Part shown: positions 61,851 through 64,000 of the stretch, piece after piece
Layout: the number at the start of each line of letters is the position of its first letter
Numbering within the stretch: the first letter of the stretch is position 1
Made by a program: the position numbers and the translations under genes
Notes under the pieces: generated by a model
What the model saw: the letters and a program-made list of their open reading frames with translations, nothing else
What the model was told of the DNA's origin: nothing
Database searches by the model: none
Assembly: GCF_023630205.1 (NCBI RefSeq)
Contig: NZ_JALPRR010000002.1
Coordinates: forward strand, 364,899-428,898
DNA: 64,000 bases
Origin: Pontibacter ruber
GTDB lineage: Bacteria > Bacteroidota > Bacteroidia > Cytophagales > Hymenobacteraceae
Direction of reading: 5' to 3'

Positions 61851-63194
61851 TTACAAGGTGCTGAAGTCAAAATTTTCCAGGTAAGCTGTCGTGAAGTTAC
61901 CTTCCTTAAAGCCAGGGTCATCCATCAGCTTCAGGTGGAACGGCACCGTTGTCTTGATACCTTCGATCACGAACTCGCTCAGGGCACGCTTCATTTTAAC
62001 CAGGGCCTCTTCTCGCGTCTGCGCGCTCACGATCAGTTTCGCGATCATGGAGTCGTAGTTAGACGGGATGGTATAGCCAGAATAAACGTGCGAGTCTACG
62101 CGCACACCGTGGCCGCCTGGCACGTGCAGGTTCGTAATTTTACCTGGGCTCGGACGGAAGTTGTTCTTTGGATCCTCTGCGTTGATGCGGCATTCGATGG
62201 CGTGCATCTTCGGGTAGTAGTTCTTGCCCGTGATCTTCTCACCGGCAGCCACTTTGATCTGCTCCTTGATCAGGTCGTAGTCAATTACTTCTTCCGTGAT
62301 CGGGTGCTCCACCTGGATACGCGTGTTCATTTCCATAAAGTAGAAGTCGCGGTTCTTGTCTACCAGGAACTCGATCGTACCCACACCTTCGTAGTTGATG
62401 GCCTTGGCACCTGCAATGGCAGCCTGGCCCATCTGGTCGCGAAGCTCGTCGGTAATGAACGGAGATGGCGTCTCTTCCACGAGTTTCTGGTGACGGCGCT
62501 GGATAGAGCAGTCACGCTCAGAAAGGTGGGCTACGTTGCCGTGCTGGTCACCGATGAGCTGTATCTCGATGTGGCGAGGCTCTTCAATGAACTTCTCTAA
62601 GTATAAACCGTCGTTTCCGAAAGCGGCTTTGGCTTCGGCACGGGCGTCGTTCCAGGCTTTCTCGAACTCCATATCGTTTTTCACGATACGCATACCACGG
62701 CCACCGCCACCGGCAGTCGCTTTCAGGATAACCGGGTATTTGATCTTGTGGGCCAGTTTTACACCTTCTTCACAAGTCTTCAGCAAGCCTTCAGAGCCAG
62801 GTATGGTTGGTACGCCGGCTTTTTTCATAGTTGCCTTCGCCGACGACTTGTCTCCCATGGAGTTGATCATATCTGGCGTGGCACCGATAAACTTGATGTT
62901 GTTTTCAGCGCAGATGCGTGAAAACTCCGCATTTTCAGAAAGGAAGCCATAACCCGGGTGAATCGCGTCGGCGTTGGTGATCTCGGCGGCTGCGATCAGG
63001 TTTGGTATGTTCAGGTAAGACTGGGCGCTTGGCGGCGGGCCAATGCAAACCGCTTCGTCGGCAAAACGTACGTGCAGGCTTTCTTTATCGGCAGTAGAGT
63101 ATACGGCTACCGTTTTGATGCCCATTTCTTTACAGGTACGGATGATGCGCAGTGCAATCTCGCCCCTGTTGGCAATCAGTATCTTTTTAAACAT
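61851..63194 (-). CDS. accC: Acetyl-CoA carboxylase biotin carboxylase subunit
   Basis: 447 residues from ATG 63194 ([17 protein letters not shown]); the frame is open to 63245 but the upstream part is intergenic repeat. Biotin carboxylase domain with [16 protein letters not shown], the ATP-grasp Gly-rich loop [49 protein letters not shown] and a C-terminal domain with [10 protein letters not shown]. It carboxylates the biotin of AccB with ATP and bicarbonate, the first step of fatty acid synthesis. Last gene of the operon. Confidence 0.97.
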   Translation of the reverse strand: MFKKILIANRGEIALRIIRTCKEMGIKTVAVYSTADKESLHVRFADEAVCIGPPPSAQSYLNIPNLIAAAEITNADAIHPGYGFLSENAEFSRICAENNIKFIGATPDMINSMGDKSSAKATMKKAGVPTIPGSEGLLKTCEEGVKLAHKIKYPVILKATAGGGGRGMRIVKNDMEFEKAWNDARAEAKAAFGNDGLYLEKFIEEPRHIEIQLIGDQHGNVAHLSERDCSIQRRHQKLVEETPSPFITDELRDQMGQAAIAGAKAINYEGVGTIEFLVDKNRDFYFMEMNTRIQVEHPITEEVIDYDLIKEQIKVAAGEKITGKNYYPKMHAIECRINAEDPKNNFRPSPGKITNLHVPGGHGVRVDSHVYSGYTIPSNYDSMIAKLIVSAQTREEALVKMKRALSEFVIEGIKTTVPFHLKLMDDPGFKEGNFTTAYLENFDFSTL

Positions 63195-63318
63195 TGTATC
63201 AGATTTGGAGATTTGAAGATTTGTAGATTTGAAAATTGTAAACAATGAAAATGGAGACGTTTATCACACCATCTCCATTTTCAAATTTTCTCATTTTCAA
63301 ATTTTCAAATTTGAACTA
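63195..63318. repeat. GATTTG repeat and hairpin between accB and accC
   Basis: GATTTG-type units recur at 63208-63234, and an 11-bp inverted pair (63247-63257 with 63272-63282, 14-base loop) is followed by TTTTCAAATTTTC repeats. It separates accC from accB by 124 bases and might lower accC expression (inference). Confidence 0.6.
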
Positions 63319-63819
63319 TTAGCTTGGGTCTACCAGGAAAAGCGGCTGGTCATACTCTACCGGAGAAGAGTTATCTACCAATACTTTCACAATCTTGCCC
63401 GATACTTCTGATTCAATCTCGTTGAACAGTTTCATGGCTTCGATAATGCAGATAACCTGCCCTTTTTTCACTTCATCGCCTACGTTAACAAAAGAAGGCT
63501 TGTCCGGGCTGGAAGCACGGTAGAAGGTACCGATCATCGGTGCTTTGATGGCTACATAACGGCTCTCGTCGGAGGCTGGAGCGGCAGCAGGAGCGGCTGG
63601 CGCAGGCGCTGCGGCTACTGGCTGTGATGCCGGGGCCGGAGCAGCAGGGGCAGCAGGTAAAGCAGCAGGAGCAACCTGAGCGGCCTCCTGGATGTACTTC
63701 ACTTTCTGGTCCGGCTCGCGCGTTACCGATATCTTAAACTCTTCTGTCTCAATGTTAACTTTGTTCAGCCCTGATTTGGCGATAAAGTCGATAAGGTCCT
63801 GGATTTCTTTAGCTTTCAT
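63319..63819 (-). CDS. accB: Biotin carboxyl carrier protein of acetyl-CoA carboxylase
   Basis: 166 residues. N-terminal helix (IQDLIDFIAKSGLNKVNIE) and VTREPDQKV, an Ala/Pro-rich flexible linker (residues ~50-85), then the biotinyl domain with IEAMKLFNEI, where Lys is the biotinylated residue, and the family end PLFLVDP. It carries carboxybiotin between AccC and the carboxyltransferase. Start 4 bases after the efp stop. Confidence 0.97.
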   Translation of the reverse strand: MKAKEIQDLIDFIAKSGLNKVNIETEEFKISVTREPDQKVKYIQEAAQVAPAALPAAPAAPAPASQPVAAAPAPAAPAAAPASDESRYVAIKAPMIGTFYRASSPDKPSFVNVGDEVKKGQVICIIEAMKLFNEIESEVSGKIVKVLVDNSSPVEYDQPLFLVDPS

Positions 63820-63822
63820 GTG

Positions 63823-64000
63823 TTATTTTACTCTTTCTGCGTAAGAATAAGTACGAGTGTCTACTTTTATTTTTTCGTCCTGGCCTATGAACAGCGGTAC
63901 CTGAATGGTAGCACCGGTCTCCACGATGGCTGGTTTAGAAGCGTTTGTTGCGGTGTCCCCTTTCAGGCCCGGCTCTGTATACGTAATGGTAAGCTCAACA
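63823..64000 (-). CDS. efp: Elongation factor P, 5' part beyond the window
   Basis: The last 58 codons are in the window: [57 protein letters not shown] and TAA 63823-63825. This is the conserved C-terminal OB domain of EF-P, which relieves ribosome stalling at polyproline. The efp-accB-accC order is common in bacteria. Confidence 0.93.
   Translation of the reverse strand, partial: VELTITYTEPGLKGDTATNASKPAIVETGATIQVPLFIGQDEKIKVDTRTYSYAERVK

Noticed and set aside
63195..63245. N-terminal extension of AccC
   Set aside because: It encodes low-complexity sequence from a GATTTG repeat; AccC proteins begin at [12 protein letters not shown].

Overview
The window looks like chromosomal DNA of a Bacteroidota member, most likely of the Cytophagales/Hymenobacteraceae (Pontibacter-like). 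The evidence is several SusC/CarboxypepD-type outer membrane proteins, a type IX secretion (T9SS) sorting-domain remnant, LytS/LytTR two-component pairs, Bacteroidota-only families (DUF4290, DUF4905, DUF3109, TIGR02757), lipoproteins with an acidic run after the lipid-bearing cysteine, and several Bacteroidota-type -7 boxes (TAnnTTTG). The genus is an inference. I see no phage, transposase, CRISPR array, rRNA or recognisable defence locus; most genes are ordinary housekeeping or envelope genes.

Layout. 1-3000: the edge of a polysaccharide locus, with a truncated FrhB-like gene converging on a GT9-like glycosyltransferase plus a glycoside hydrolase. 3.0-5.4 kb: a gene-free stretch, a small STAS-like protein and a DUF808 membrane protein. 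5.7-20.1 kb: cell-envelope genes, namely a 1,942-residue alpha-2-macroglobulin carrying a SusC-like plug, two TonB-dependent-type barrels, a LytS/LytTR pair and a cupredoxin/DUF4142 operon. 20.1-28.2 kb: a TspO-like membrane protein, a decayed T9SS cargo gene, a lytic transglycosylase, a second LytTR/LytS pair, a GH13 amylase and an acyltransferase. 28.3-33.6 kb: tRNA-Glu, GAPDH, a universal stress protein, a lipid kinase/SUI1 pair and kdsB. 33.7-41.2 kb: paired small lipoproteins, an NfeD-type protease, DUF4905, a LysM protein, TIGR02757 and small membrane proteins. 41.3-47.4 kb: mutS2, four tandem lipocalin-like lipoproteins and murB. 47.7-55.2 kb: an RNA methyltransferase, two disrupted genes, murA-DUF4290 and a UvrD/PcrA helicase. 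55.5-64 kb: a Sel1/ankyrin protein, DUF3109, a dienelactone hydrolase, two more disrupted genes, and efp-accB-accC (efp cut by the window end).

Cell wall and envelope genes dominate: MurA and MurB make UDP-MurNAc, KdsB activates Kdo for LPS, and the lytic transglycosylase and LysM protein act on peptidoglycan. AccB/AccC feed fatty acid synthesis. The two LytS/LytTR pairs sit next to outer-membrane or polysaccharide genes they may control.

The most unusual signals lie outside the genes. (1) A short motif, AAGTATA/TATACTT, is strongly over-represented on both strands, in coding and non-coding DNA. (2) Several intergenic gaps (32.0-32.8, 37.9-38.7, 52.8-53.0, 57.2-57.8, 63.2-63.3 kb) are packed with dispersed repeats, including an 85-base near-perfect palindrome and a ~135-base element present twice, 19 kb apart. 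(3) Four genes between 48.9 and 61.8 kb are each broken by one in-frame stop or frameshift, which means recent decay or sequence error. (4) MurA has Asp where fosfomycin-sensitive enzymes have Cys.
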